This document shows, piece by piece, positions 41,115 through 49,480 of a stretch of DNA of 64,000 nt. The DNA is from Chitinophaga caeni (GTDB lineage Bacteria; Bacteroidota; Bacteroidia; Chitinophagales; Chitinophagaceae), in contig NZ_CP023777.1 of NCBI RefSeq assembly GCF_002557795.1, positions 3,171,001-3,235,000 on the forward strand, read 5' to 3'. Position 1 is the stretch's first letter, and every line of letters starts with the position of its first letter. Both the position numbers and the translations under genes were made by a program. A model generated the notes under the pieces. It did not search any database. It saw only the letters and a program-made list of their open reading frames with translations, and was not told where the DNA came from.

Positions 41115-43625
41115 ATGCGATTTTTGCTATCCAGTATGATTTTATGCTCCTTGCTGATCCAGGGTGCATTTGGACAAGAAATTCCATCTCCAGAATCGTT
41201 TTTAGGTTACCCCTTGGGGAGCCATTTTACCCCTCATTACAAAGTTGTCGGCTATTTTGAAAAAGTGGCAGCCATTGCGCCAAATGTGAAATTGCAACAT
41301 TATGGCGAAACTTACGAAGGGCGACCCTTGATTATTGCTACGATCACCTCATCCCAAAATTACAGCCAACTTGAAGAAATCCGGGGAAATAATTTGAGCC
41401 TATCCAACGGGAACGAGGCCAACACGAAATTACCTCCCGTGGTTTGGTTGAGCTATAATGTACATGGCAACGAGGCCGTATCTTCCGAGGCGGCAATGAA
41501 AACATTATATGCTTTATTGCAAGCGCCTTACGCCAAGTTATTAGATAATACCGTTGTGGTTATTGACCCTTGCTTAAATCCAGATGGTAGGGAGCGGTAT
41601 ATCAATTTTTATAATAGTAACGTCGGTAAAAAATATGATGCTACACGGTTTGCGCGAGAACATAGGGAACCCTGGCCAGGAGGGCGTTCCAATCACTATT
41701 ATTTTGATCTGAACAGGGACTGGGCTTGGCAAACGCAGGTGGAATCTAAGGAGCGTTTGAAAGTTTACCATGAATGGATGCCGCAAGTACATGTAGATTT
41801 TCATGAACAAGGGATTGATAACCCTTACTACTTTGCCCCGGCAGCAGAACCTTTTCATGAAGTCATTACGCCTTGGCAGCGGTCTTTCCAGGTTACCATT
41901 GGTAAAAATAACGCTCGGTATTTCGATGAAAATGGATGGTTATATTTTACCAAGGAAGTCTTCGATCTGTTTTACCCGAGTTACGGGGATACTTACCCGT
42001 TGTATAATGGAGCCATCGGGATGACTTATGAGCAAGGGGGATCCGGTGCGGCGGGATTGGCCGTGATGAAAAGTGACGGGGATACTTTGACTCTGGAAAG
42101 TCGGATTGAACATCATTTTACAACCGGCATAGCCACCATCGAAACTACCTCCCTACATGCAAGGGAGGTAATGAATGCTTACCGCGACTATTACCAACAA
42201 GCTCTAAAGCAACCTGCCGGGCAGTTCAAGTCTTATGTAGTCAAGGGTAAAGATCATCCCCAACGCTTGGCTGCATTGGCTACACTATTACGTAACAATA
42301 AAATCGACTTTGGTTATGGTAGTGATGTGCAACGTGTCAATGGATGGAACTACCTTACGGGGAAGTCCAACGCGGTAACAGTTTCCGGTGAAGACATGGT
42401 GATTTCAGCTTATCAACCGCACAGTACCTTGTTGCAGGTATTGTTTGAACCGAAGTCGCATTTGTCGGATTCCGTCACTTATGATATCACGGCTTGGGCG
42501 CTGCCCTATGCATACGGTTTGGAAACTTACGGGTTAAAGCAGGATATTAGGCCGGCAAATAAGGAATTGCCCCAAGCTAACGTTGAGGATATCACAGCTG
42601 GAAAATATTATGCGTACGTGTCGCCATGGTTAGGAATGAATAACGTGAAATTCTTATCCCGCCTGTTACAGGAAGGAATCAAGGTGAGGTATGCAGAAGT
42701 ACCTTTTGTTGCTAATAACCGTACTTTTCCAGCGGGCTCATTAATTATCACCCGCGCGGGAAATCATCATATCAACCGTTTCGATGCCATCATACAAGCG
42801 GGTGCAAAGGATTGCAATATTGAACTTGTACCGGTTAACACGGGGTTTGTAGATAAGGGCGCCGATTTTGGTTCCAGCAAGATTCGTTATATCAAACCAC
42901 CGAAGGTAGCATTGCTGGCAGGGAAAGGAGTATCATCGCTAGGAATGGGGGAGGTTTGGCACCTTTTTGATCAACAATTTGATTATCCCTTGACCGTAGT
43001 AAACCAAGAAGATTTAACATCTATTGATCTGTCAAAATTGGATGTACTGATTTTAGCGGATGGTAGATACAATTTTATCTCCCTGAAAGAAAGTGCGGAT
43101 AAGTTGAAAGATTGGGTCAGGAACGGTGGCAAATTGATCGTGATGGACGGTGCAGCGCAACAATTGGGCACGGGCGATTGGGGATTTAAATTAAAATCAG
43201 GAAAGGACAATGAAGAAAAGGAAAAAGATGAGAAGGCCGTTGTACCGGAGCTAACCGCTTATGCAGAAAGGGAACGCGAGAGCGTTAAAGATTTTATCCC
43301 GGGGGCAATTTACCGGGTTGACATAGATAATACACACCCATTAGCATTCGGATACGGTACAACGTATTTCACACTTAAACAGAACGACCAGGTTTTCGAA
43401 TGGATGAAAGATGGTTGGAATGTCGGTGTTATCCGTGATGACAACTATCTAAGCGGTTTTGTAGGCGCTACTTTGAAAGATAAGTTGAAACAAGGAATGT
43501 TGCTCGGCGCCAAAGAATTGGGGGCGGGGCAGGTTATTATTTTTGCCGATGACCCGATTTTCAGGAGTTTTTGGGAAAATGGAAAATTATTGTTTGCCAA
43601 CGCGGTGTTCTTGGTTGGAGAATAG
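41115..43625 (+). CDS. M14-family zinc carboxypeptidase with C-terminal GATase-like domain
   Basis: The 836-residue exported protein (signal peptide ending FGQ) has an M14 domain: zinc ligands His117 and Glu120 in NVHGNEAVSSE, DPCLNPDGRERYINFYNS, FDLNRDWAWQTQ, and His226/His230 in HVDFHEQG; TYEQGGSG is placed like the catalytic-Glu region. Residues after about 590 read as a class I GATase-like domain (PPKVALLAGKGVSSLGMGEVWHLFD, LDVLILADGRYNF, LKDWVRNGGKLIVMDGAA) without an evident catalytic Cys. Such two-domain M14 proteins are frequent in Bacteroidota. It likely trims peptides in the periplasm or outside. The substrate is unknown. Confidence 0.9.
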   Translation: MRFLLSSMILCSLLIQGAFGQEIPSPESFLGYPLGSHFTPHYKVVGYFEKVAAIAPNVKLQHYGETYEGRPLIIATITSSQNYSQLEEIRGNNLSLSNGNEANTKLPPVVWLSYNVHGNEAVSSEAAMKTLYALLQAPYAKLLDNTVVVIDPCLNPDGRERYINFYNSNVGKKYDATRFAREHREPWPGGRSNHYYFDLNRDWAWQTQVESKERLKVYHEWMPQVHVDFHEQGIDNPYYFAPAAEPFHEVITPWQRSFQVTIGKNNARYFDENGWLYFTKEVFDLFYPSYGDTYPLYNGAIGMTYEQGGSGAAGLAVMKSDGDTLTLESRIEHHFTTGIATIETTSLHAREVMNAYRDYYQQALKQPAGQFKSYVVKGKDHPQRLAALATLLRNNKIDFGYGSDVQRVNGWNYLTGKSNAVTVSGEDMVISAYQPHSTLLQVLFEPKSHLSDSVTYDITAWALPYAYGLETYGLKQDIRPANKELPQANVEDITAGKYYAYVSPWLGMNNVKFLSRLLQEGIKVRYAEVPFVANNRTFPAGSLIITRAGNHHINRFDAIIQAGAKDCNIELVPVNTGFVDKGADFGSSKIRYIKPPKVALLAGKGVSSLGMGEVWHLFDQQFDYPLTVVNQEDLTSIDLSKLDVLILADGRYNFISLKESADKLKDWVRNGGKLIVMDGAAQQLGTGDWGFKLKSGKDNEEKEKDEKAVVPELTAYAERERESVKDFIPGAIYRVDIDNTHPLAFGYGTTYFTLKQNDQVFEWMKDGWNVGVIRDDNYLSGFVGATLKDKLKQGMLLGAKELGAGQVIIFADDPIFRSFWENGKLLFANAVFLVGE

Positions 43626-43631
43626 CCGCGT

Positions 43632-43659
43632 ATAGAGAGCGGGTATGCCTTCTCTCTAC
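43632..43659. repeat. 28-nt palindromic intergenic repeat, copy 3
   Basis: ATAGAGAGCGGGTA then TGCCTTCTCTCTAC; the right half fits the family exactly and the left half matches at 10 of 14. The hairpin is extended outward by CCGCGT/ACGCGG. It starts seven bases after the M14 gene and separates it from the convergent redoxin gene. Confidence 0.7.
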
Positions 43660-43674
43660 GCGGGCATAAAAAAA

Positions 43675-44292
43675 TCAATCGTATAATTTCCTCTTAATGT
43701 TACAACCAATAGAAGCCGTAGCGTTGGGAGAAACTGTTTTACCTGCTAAATTCGCCTTGATGGCATTCACCAGGTAGGCTTCTTTTACATCGGCCGCATT
43801 ACCGGGATGATCATCGATGGCGCCTTTATATATAAGTTTCATGCTTTTGTCGAATAAGAAACATTCGGGTGTTCTATCCGCAGCGAAGGCATCGGCAAGT
43901 TCCGCATTTTTATCGATCACGTAATACCAGGCATACTGTTGCTTCTGGGCGTAAGCCTTCATGGCATCGTAAGAATCGCTATAATCTCTTTGGGCTTCAT
44001 TTGAATTAACTAGTATGACCCCGATCTTGTTTTTCAGTGCAAATTGGCATACATCTTTCGTACGCCCTTGATTACGTATTACATAAGGGCAGGTATTGCT
44101 GGAAAACATTACCAATAAACCATTAGCCTTCTTAGCATCGTTCAGCGAAACAGTCTTCCCACTAACATCTTTCATTTTAACACCTGCCTTTGGAGCAGTA
44201 GATCCAATTTCGAGTGAAACTTCTTCCCATGCAGGTTTGAAAGCAGTGGCCATCAATGCAGAGCAAGCAATCAATGCAATGGTCCTCTTCAT
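43675..44292 (-). CDS. Thioredoxin-fold redoxin (AhpC/TSA-like), exported
   Basis: The 205-residue protein has a signal peptide and a redoxin fold: IGSTAPKAGVKMKDVSGKTVSLNDAKKANGLLVMFSSNTCPYVIRNQG, VILVNSNEAQRDYSDSYDAMKAYAQ, and a cis-Pro loop with RTPECFLFDKSMKLIYKGAIDD. The motif is CPYV rather than CxxC, leaving only Cys68 at the active site, as in peroxiredoxin-like members. It may be a peroxidase or thiol carrier. It stands alone between the palindromic repeat and the yihY gene. Confidence 0.85.
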   Translation of the reverse strand: MKRTIALIACSALMATAFKPAWEEVSLEIGSTAPKAGVKMKDVSGKTVSLNDAKKANGLLVMFSSNTCPYVIRNQGRTKDVCQFALKNKIGVILVNSNEAQRDYSDSYDAMKAYAQKQQYAWYYVIDKNAELADAFAADRTPECFLFDKSMKLIYKGAIDDHPGNAADVKEAYLVNAIKANLAGKTVSPNATASIGCNIKRKLYD

Positions 44293-44414
44293 AGTGTATG
44301 GATTTGATCCAAGATTAAATTAAGTAAAATTTATGAAAAGAAATACATATATGTGTTGAGCGGGTATTCAATGATTTTTAACAAAAAGCATCGGCATGGC
44401 TATCAATAGGTTGG

Positions 44415-45404
44415 CTATTCATCGTCTTCCTGGAACATATTATTTTCTTCCTCCTGGGCATTCAATTCTATCTCTTTCGCGTTGTTGATTTCTTTTAAGG
44501 CGCCGATGCTGGCATTTAATTCGAAACCGATGAGTATGATAAATGAATTGAAGTATATCCAGAGCATCATGATAAGGATCGTGCCTATTGAACCGTAGAT
44601 CCTATTATAATTACCGAAATTGTTGACCCAAAATGAAAAGCCGAGGGTTACCAAGATCATTAAAAAAGCGGCTAGGGTAGAGCCGGGCGTAATGAATTTC
44701 CACTTCGTTGTAGTAGCGGGACCAAACTTGTAAATAAATGAAATCGTGAAGAAAAACAGCAGTACGATAATTAACCAGCGCGTGGCTCCTATCAGGATGC
44801 GTGTATATTCATTCATAATACCCAATTCTTTCAGGATATAGCGGAATAAGTTTCCCTGGGTAACTATTAACACCAAGGTGGCCAGTACTAATAGCACTAA
44901 TAATGAGGTAAGTTTAATCGCTGTAAGTCGATTCTGCCACCATTTACGTCTTTTAAAACCCGGTAGCATTTTTTGAAAAGAGCGCAAAATTCCCATAACA
45001 CCGTTGCTGGAGTAGTAAAACCCGATCACGAAAGCCACGGAAAGTAAACCGTTTCTATACGTGTACAGGAAATCGTGGATCATTTCCCTGACGATCATGT
45101 AACTATTATAGTTCGGGGTTAGGCTCTTAGCCAGGTCATAAAGGGTAGGTTCAATGTTTTGCAAGGGAATAAACGGCACCAATGTAAATAGGAAAATGCA
45201 GAACGGGGGAATAGCCAACATGAAATTAAAAGCAATGGCAGCGGCCCTATCGGCCAGGTTTCTACTCTTGATCTCCTGTAAGAAGAATTTTAAAACATCG
45301 TAAAGGGCAGCGCCACCGAAACCGGGCAATATCCATATTTTGCTCTTATTATGTAGATATTGATAAGGGGCTGAACCTTTTAATGTCCGTTCTAAATTGA
45401 TCAT
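44415..45404 (-). CDS. YihY/BrkB-family membrane protein
   Basis: The 329-residue inner-membrane protein has about six membrane spans. The family opening is visible: FFLQEIKSRNLADRAAAIAFNFMLAIPPFCIFLFTLVPFIP, followed by YRNGLLSVAFVIGFYYSSNGVMGILRSFQK, FKRRKWWQNRLTAIKLT, and WKFITPGSTLAAFLMILVTLGFSFWVNNFGNYNRIYGSIGTILIMMLWIYFNSFIILIGFELN. The acidic C-terminal tail is cytoplasmic. The biochemical role of this family is unsettled; early claims of ribonuclease BN activity are not supported. It lies downstream of mltG but separated by a terminator. Confidence 0.93.
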   Translation of the reverse strand: MINLERTLKGSAPYQYLHNKSKIWILPGFGGAALYDVLKFFLQEIKSRNLADRAAAIAFNFMLAIPPFCIFLFTLVPFIPLQNIEPTLYDLAKSLTPNYNSYMIVREMIHDFLYTYRNGLLSVAFVIGFYYSSNGVMGILRSFQKMLPGFKRRKWWQNRLTAIKLTSLLVLLVLATLVLIVTQGNLFRYILKELGIMNEYTRILIGATRWLIIVLLFFFTISFIYKFGPATTTKWKFITPGSTLAAFLMILVTLGFSFWVNNFGNYNRIYGSIGTILIMMLWIYFNSFIILIGFELNASIGALKEINNAKEIELNAQEEENNMFQEDDE

Positions 45405-45459
45405 GGGTAGGTAAGTAGATAGTACTAGGTGTAAAAATACGGTTTTAGAAATATTGGGG

Positions 45460-45499
45460 CAATAAAATAGGAGTACGTTTTTTTTATACGTACTCCTAT
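45460..45499 (-). terminator. Terminator of mltG
   Basis: A 12-bp perfect stem, ATAGGAGTACGT with ACGTACTCCTAT, followed on the minus strand by TTTTATT. Confidence 0.85.
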
Positions 45500-45515
45500 C
45501 TCCTATATATAAAAT

Positions 45516-46568
45516 TTACCTGATATTCCTGTTTTCTAATGCCTTGTGGTATTTCCGCGCGTTAGAGAGGTGTTCCTGCCAGGATACGGCAAAGTCATGG
45601 TAGCCGGAGAAATCCGATTTAGCGCTGAAGTACATGTAATCGCTATTCACGGCATTCAACACGGCATCGATGGAGGCCGTGGAAGGTGTGCAGATAGGGC
45701 CTGGAGGCAACCCTTTTACATAATAAGTATTGTAAGGCGAGGGATACTCCAGGTGTTTATTGTAAATTCTTCTTAAACCGAAATCTTGCAACGCAAACTT
45801 AACGGTCGGGTCTGCTCCCAATTTCCAACCCTTCCGCAAACGGTTCAGGTAAACGCTGGCTATGACAGGCTTTTCGTCATTCTTATTGGTTTCTTCTTCA
45901 ATAATCGATGCCAGGATGATAGCTTCATTAGGGCTTAAACCTTTATCACGCGCCTTATCTTTACGTGTTGATGTCCAAAATTTATCATACTCTTTTTGAA
46001 GCTTCTCGAAGGCCTTGGTTGCCGTGGTGTTCCAAAAAAATTCATATGTGTTCGGCATAATGGCACACATAACGGTATTGGTGTCTAAACCGAATTGCCT
46101 CAAGTATATATTATCTTGTAAAAGATGTTGAACCGATGCGGAATCGGCTTCAAGATTTTTACCGATGAGGCGGCAAAAGTCTGCCCTGGTTCGTAGTTTG
46201 TTGATCACCAACCTAACTGGAACTTGCCTGCCATTTCTCAGCATCCTGACGATCTCGAAATTACTCATCCCTTTCTTGATCTGGTAACGCCCCGCTTTCA
46301 CATTCTCAGGATAATCTAATTGTTTTGCAACGAAGCTGAAGATATCCGGGTGAGTCACGATACGTTCGGATGTCAATCCATCGATTACATCTTGATAAGT
46401 GCTCCCGGTATGTATGTAAAAATAATTCTTATCGCTGAATGCTTTAGAAGTGGGGCCAAAGATCTGGTATGCCAAGTAAACGGCAACACCTGCCAAAAGG
46501 CAGAGAATAGCGACGATTATTCTCAGCTTGTTCGATCTTTTGGGCATATGAGTTTTTCTTCTGTTCAT
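45516..46568 (-). CDS. mltG: Endolytic murein transglycosylase MltG (YceG)
   Basis: The 350-residue protein has one N-terminal membrane span (about 16-37), a LysM-like region (SEDG-type start, RILR turn), and the YceG catalytic domain with Glu224 in ILASIIEEETNKNDEKPVIASVYLNRLRKGWKLGADPTVKFAL. It cleaves nascent glycan strands at the membrane and so sets strand length. The end (NTYYVKGLPPGPICTPSTASIDAVLNA and YMYFSAKSDFSGYHDFA) is fully typical. It is flanked by terminators on both sides, so it is transcribed alone. Confidence 0.95.
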   Translation of the reverse strand: MNRRKTHMPKRSNKLRIIVAILCLLAGVAVYLAYQIFGPTSKAFSDKNYFYIHTGSTYQDVIDGLTSERIVTHPDIFSFVAKQLDYPENVKAGRYQIKKGMSNFEIVRMLRNGRQVPVRLVINKLRTRADFCRLIGKNLEADSASVQHLLQDNIYLRQFGLDTNTVMCAIMPNTYEFFWNTTATKAFEKLQKEYDKFWTSTRKDKARDKGLSPNEAIILASIIEEETNKNDEKPVIASVYLNRLRKGWKLGADPTVKFALQDFGLRRIYNKHLEYPSPYNTYYVKGLPPGPICTPSTASIDAVLNAVNSDYMYFSAKSDFSGYHDFAVSWQEHLSNARKYHKALENRNIR

Positions 46569-46620
46569 CTCCAGTTAATATTTTTAACTACGCCGGGTGG
46601 AAGGGTAGCGGGTTTCTCAT

Positions 46621-46650
46621 GAAAAAACCCCGCACAAAAAGGCGAGGTTT
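46621..46650 (-). terminator. Terminator of the miaB-secG transcript
   Basis: AAACCCCGC with GCGAGGTTT (one mismatch) around an eight-base loop, followed on the minus strand by a T-run. Confidence 0.65.
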
Positions 46651-46692
46651 AGAAAATAGCTTATATACTTAGACTTATTAAGTTTGCCGTAA

Positions 46693-47052
46693 TTATTGTG
46701 CTTGGCTATCAGCCGGGGCTGTTGGCAAGGTAGCCGTATTGGCCGGCGCTTGGCTAGGCATGGGAGCCGGTGCGGTATTACCTATATTTTGTTCCATGAT
46801 ACCTTTTTGTTGTTGCCCTCCAGCACCTTTAGGTGTAAAAATAGTTGATGTCATGCATAAAACTGCAATGATCGTAGCCAAGATCCAAGTACCTTTTTCC
46901 AAGGCATCGGTAGTTTGGCGAACACCCATTACTTGAGAACCCACACCACCTAATGTACCACTTAATCCACCACCTTTAGGGTTTTGTATCAGGATGATAA
47001 CGCCTAAAAGTACACAAGTTAGTACGATAAGTATTCCAAATAAAATTAACAT
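46693..47052 (-). CDS. secG: Preprotein translocase subunit SecG
   Basis: The 119-residue protein has two membrane spans (about 2-23 and 52-72) joined by the conserved loop IQNPKGGGLSGTLGG. It assists SecYE in protein export. The C-terminal tail (after about 75) is longer than in E. coli and rich in Gln, Ala and Pro, which is common in Bacteroidota. It is the last gene of the transcript running from miaB, 13 bases after the acidic protein gene. Confidence 0.93.
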   Translation of the reverse strand: MLILFGILIVLTCVLLGVIILIQNPKGGGLSGTLGGVGSQVMGVRQTTDALEKGTWILATIIAVLCMTSTIFTPKGAGGQQQKGIMEQNIGNTAPAPMPSQAPANTATLPTAPADSQAQ

Positions 47053-47065
47053 AAATCTGTTTTAT

Positions 47066-48865
47066 TTATAAATGCTTGATTTGTAGTTCTAGATCTTTGA
47101 TCTTTTGCGCAAAATAAAGATTTTTGTCGGGATAAAGCAAACTTAATTTTTGGTAAACTGAAATTGCTTTCTTATACTGTTTTTGCGATGACCATATTTC
47201 CGCCAAGGTCTCTGAAATAATATCATCTTGGAGTGTAATAGAGTCAATTGCCATTTTTTCAACCCTTTCTGATACTTCCGGCGCCTCATCCTCATACATC
47301 TTACCCAGTTGCTGATGGTACCAATCCTTGGACGATTTATCGCTGAAGTTTTGTTTTAATTGCCTTAACCATGAGGTGAAACTCTTCATTTCCCTGGCGC
47401 CTTTCTCATCCAACGCATCCGCATCCGCCGGACTTTTTAGTTTTTTATAGGCGAAATAATCCTCGGTATACAATGGTTGGAACGTTAATTCGTTGCCGGT
47501 AAACTCTTCGGCTTCGAAGGGGCGGATCTTGATCGGTAATGCCTGTTCTGCTTGGGGAACTTCCGCTTCTTCGAAGGCGGGCTGCGAGATGGTATTTGTT
47601 TCCACTGCTGCGGGGTTACCCGTTTTTTCGCTGACTTCTTCCTGTACTGTTGATTCCATTTCCGCTGGTTCCTCTATTGTTTTCGTATCTAAACTGCTTT
47701 CAATGTAAAAATTACTGTCTTCTTCCTCTATTTCCGTTTCATGGAAATGCGCTTGCGAACTTAATGGCTCTACATTGCTTGTTTCTTCAAGTTCCACGGC
47801 GGTAGATTCCTCTTGTTCCGCTTGTATCAAATCGTGGTATTGCCCAGTAGCAGTGGTTCCGTTAATAGTCGTGAACACTTGCTGGGGAATGATTTCTTCT
47901 TCGATGCCCCCCTGGTTTGCGGCCTCCATTTCTTCTTCGTTTCCTGCAAGGTTGAATGGAGCCGTTTCCGGCGGTTCTTGCTCTCCCGGGGCGCCTGTGT
48001 TTGCGATTCCCGCTTCCGCTTCAACGCCATCTGTTTCATGTGTACCTGTTACAGGGATAATTGCTTGGGGCGCTTCCCATTCATCATCATTATCTTCTAT
48101 GCTGATTTCAGCAGCCGTAAGGCCGGGTACCTCCGTAGAGAGGTCATCTTCCGTAGACCCGGAAGGGTTCGGGATGACTGCTTCCCATTGTTCCCCATCA
48201 TCTTCCCTCGGGTGTTGTTCCAGGAGATTATCAGCCGGTATTGCCGTTGTAGTTTCAATAGGGGCTTCTTCTTCCCGGGGAGTTTCAGTATTTCCGCTTG
48301 GAACAGCGGGTACTACAAATGCTGATTCGGGAACAAATTCATCTTCGCCGGGATCCGCGATGTTGTTCTCGTCATACGCTTTTTCTAAAATGGCAGCTGA
48401 TCTCCCTTCAAAGTGAATATTTTGCGCGGGCAGTATATCCATTTCATCACCGGGTGAGCTTTCATCTTCGAAACTGTTTTCAAAGTTGGGCGTATCGAAT
48501 GGTTTGAAATCCTGGTCCTCTGTAAAACCGGGTTCGATACCTGCGGAAGTGTCCTGCTGATCCGCTTCTGCCAGTGGAGAGCTTTCTTCCAATGGAAGAG
48601 TAGTCAGCGGTATTTCCCGGATACTTTCCTCTATGGGTTGCGTTATAAACTGGTTAAAGTAATGTTGGTTAGAGCTATACAAGCGCGCTTCCTTTATAAG
48701 GGGAAGATTCATGTTAGACTCGGCAGCAAATTCTTTTTGGGCAAGTAACAAATGTGCCGCAGCAAAATAAGGATGTGCTGCCACTAATTGTTCCAACTCG
48801 GCTTTCGATACTTGATGAAGGCTTTGCTGATGAAAAATATGGTGGATAATCTTATTCGCGGTCAT
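47066..48865 (-). CDS. Large acidic low-complexity protein, unknown function
   Basis: The 599-residue protein has three parts. Residues 1-60 (HQVSKAELEQLVAAHPYFAAAHLLLAQKEFA) are helical and TPR-like. Residues about 70-470 are extremely acidic and Pro/Thr-rich, with repeated short segments such as EEAPIETTTAIP and ESTVQEEVSEK and no predicted fold. Residues about 480-599 are helical again and end with a TPR-like hairpin (QKQYKKAISVYQKLSLLYPDKNLYFAQKIKDLELQI). No signal peptide or membrane span is seen. It lies between lptE and secG in all likelihood in one transcript. I do not recognise a family. It may be a scaffold that ties folded ends by a charged linker. Confidence 0.8.
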   Translation of the reverse strand: MTANKIIHHIFHQQSLHQVSKAELEQLVAAHPYFAAAHLLLAQKEFAAESNMNLPLIKEARLYSSNQHYFNQFITQPIEESIREIPLTTLPLEESSPLAEADQQDTSAGIEPGFTEDQDFKPFDTPNFENSFEDESSPGDEMDILPAQNIHFEGRSAAILEKAYDENNIADPGEDEFVPESAFVVPAVPSGNTETPREEEAPIETTTAIPADNLLEQHPREDDGEQWEAVIPNPSGSTEDDLSTEVPGLTAAEISIEDNDDEWEAPQAIIPVTGTHETDGVEAEAGIANTGAPGEQEPPETAPFNLAGNEEEMEAANQGGIEEEIIPQQVFTTINGTTATGQYHDLIQAEQEESTAVELEETSNVEPLSSQAHFHETEIEEEDSNFYIESSLDTKTIEEPAEMESTVQEEVSEKTGNPAAVETNTISQPAFEEAEVPQAEQALPIKIRPFEAEEFTGNELTFQPLYTEDYFAYKKLKSPADADALDEKGAREMKSFTSWLRQLKQNFSDKSSKDWYHQQLGKMYEDEAPEVSERVEKMAIDSITLQDDIISETLAEIWSSQKQYKKAISVYQKLSLLYPDKNLYFAQKIKDLELQIKHL

Positions 48866-48888
48866 TTTGCTAAAATATTAAAATAATG

Positions 48889-49404
48889 TTACCAATTCGC
48901 GAATGCCCTGTTGAAAATATCGTCGACTAGCTGTGGAATAATCTTCTCAAGCAGCCTGGGTTCGGCTTCACTGGGCGTTTGCGTCGCTGGAAAATCTTCC
49001 GAGCGGGAGAAAGTCTGGTTGCTGAAACCTTTCTTATCCCCGATTCTTTTTGCAAATGTAATCGTTACGGTTACCGTCAAACGGGCATTGGCCGGTTTGT
49101 CGACATCGGTTACGGCTACGCTGGAGAAGGAATACCCGGTAATAGCGCCTTTGAAATCATAATCAGCATTGGCTTCATTGGTTTGTGTTAACCTTGTTTG
49201 CGACATGATTTTTTGGCGCAAACCCTCCGTAATCCTTTGGCTGAGGGTCGGGTTATTTAAAGGAGCCCGGTTTTCAATAAAGTGTACATTTACAGTCTTG
49301 GCATCGTTATCGATACTAGCGCCTGTCAGCGAATATTTTATTGAGCAGGCATCTATTATAAAAATCAATCCTAGCAAGAGCCATATTCTACTAAACTTGG
49401 CCAT
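48889..49404 (-). CDS. lptE: LptE-family LPS-assembly lipoprotein
   Basis: From the ATG at 49404 (MAKFSRIW) the product is 171 residues with a lipobox at Cys20 (IIDACS); an earlier ATG at 49455 would give a non-standard leader. The mature part, KYSLTGASIDNDAKTVNVHFIENRAPLNNPTLSQRITEGLRQKI, is characteristic of Bacteroidota LptE, the plug-like lipoprotein that works with LptD to insert lipopolysaccharide into the outer membrane. It is followed closely by the acidic protein and secG genes. Confidence 0.88.
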   Translation of the reverse strand: MAKFSRIWLLLGLIFIIDACSIKYSLTGASIDNDAKTVNVHFIENRAPLNNPTLSQRITEGLRQKIMSQTRLTQTNEANADYDFKGAITGYSFSSVAVTDVDKPANARLTVTVTITFAKRIGDKKGFSNQTFSRSEDFPATQTPSEAEPRLLEKIIPQLVDDIFNRAFANW

Positions 49405-49480
49405 AGAAGTTGTAAATGTAAGCGGATATTTAGAAAACATAAAATTTTTTATCATATTTTATTGAAAATTGGCCAAGGAC

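Noticed and set aside
47775..48416. Long plus-strand open frame of 213 codons, very Ser-rich
   Set aside because: It is the complement of the acidic Glu/Thr/Pro-rich segment of the minus-strand protein; the bias of that gene keeps the other strand open. No start signal or family.
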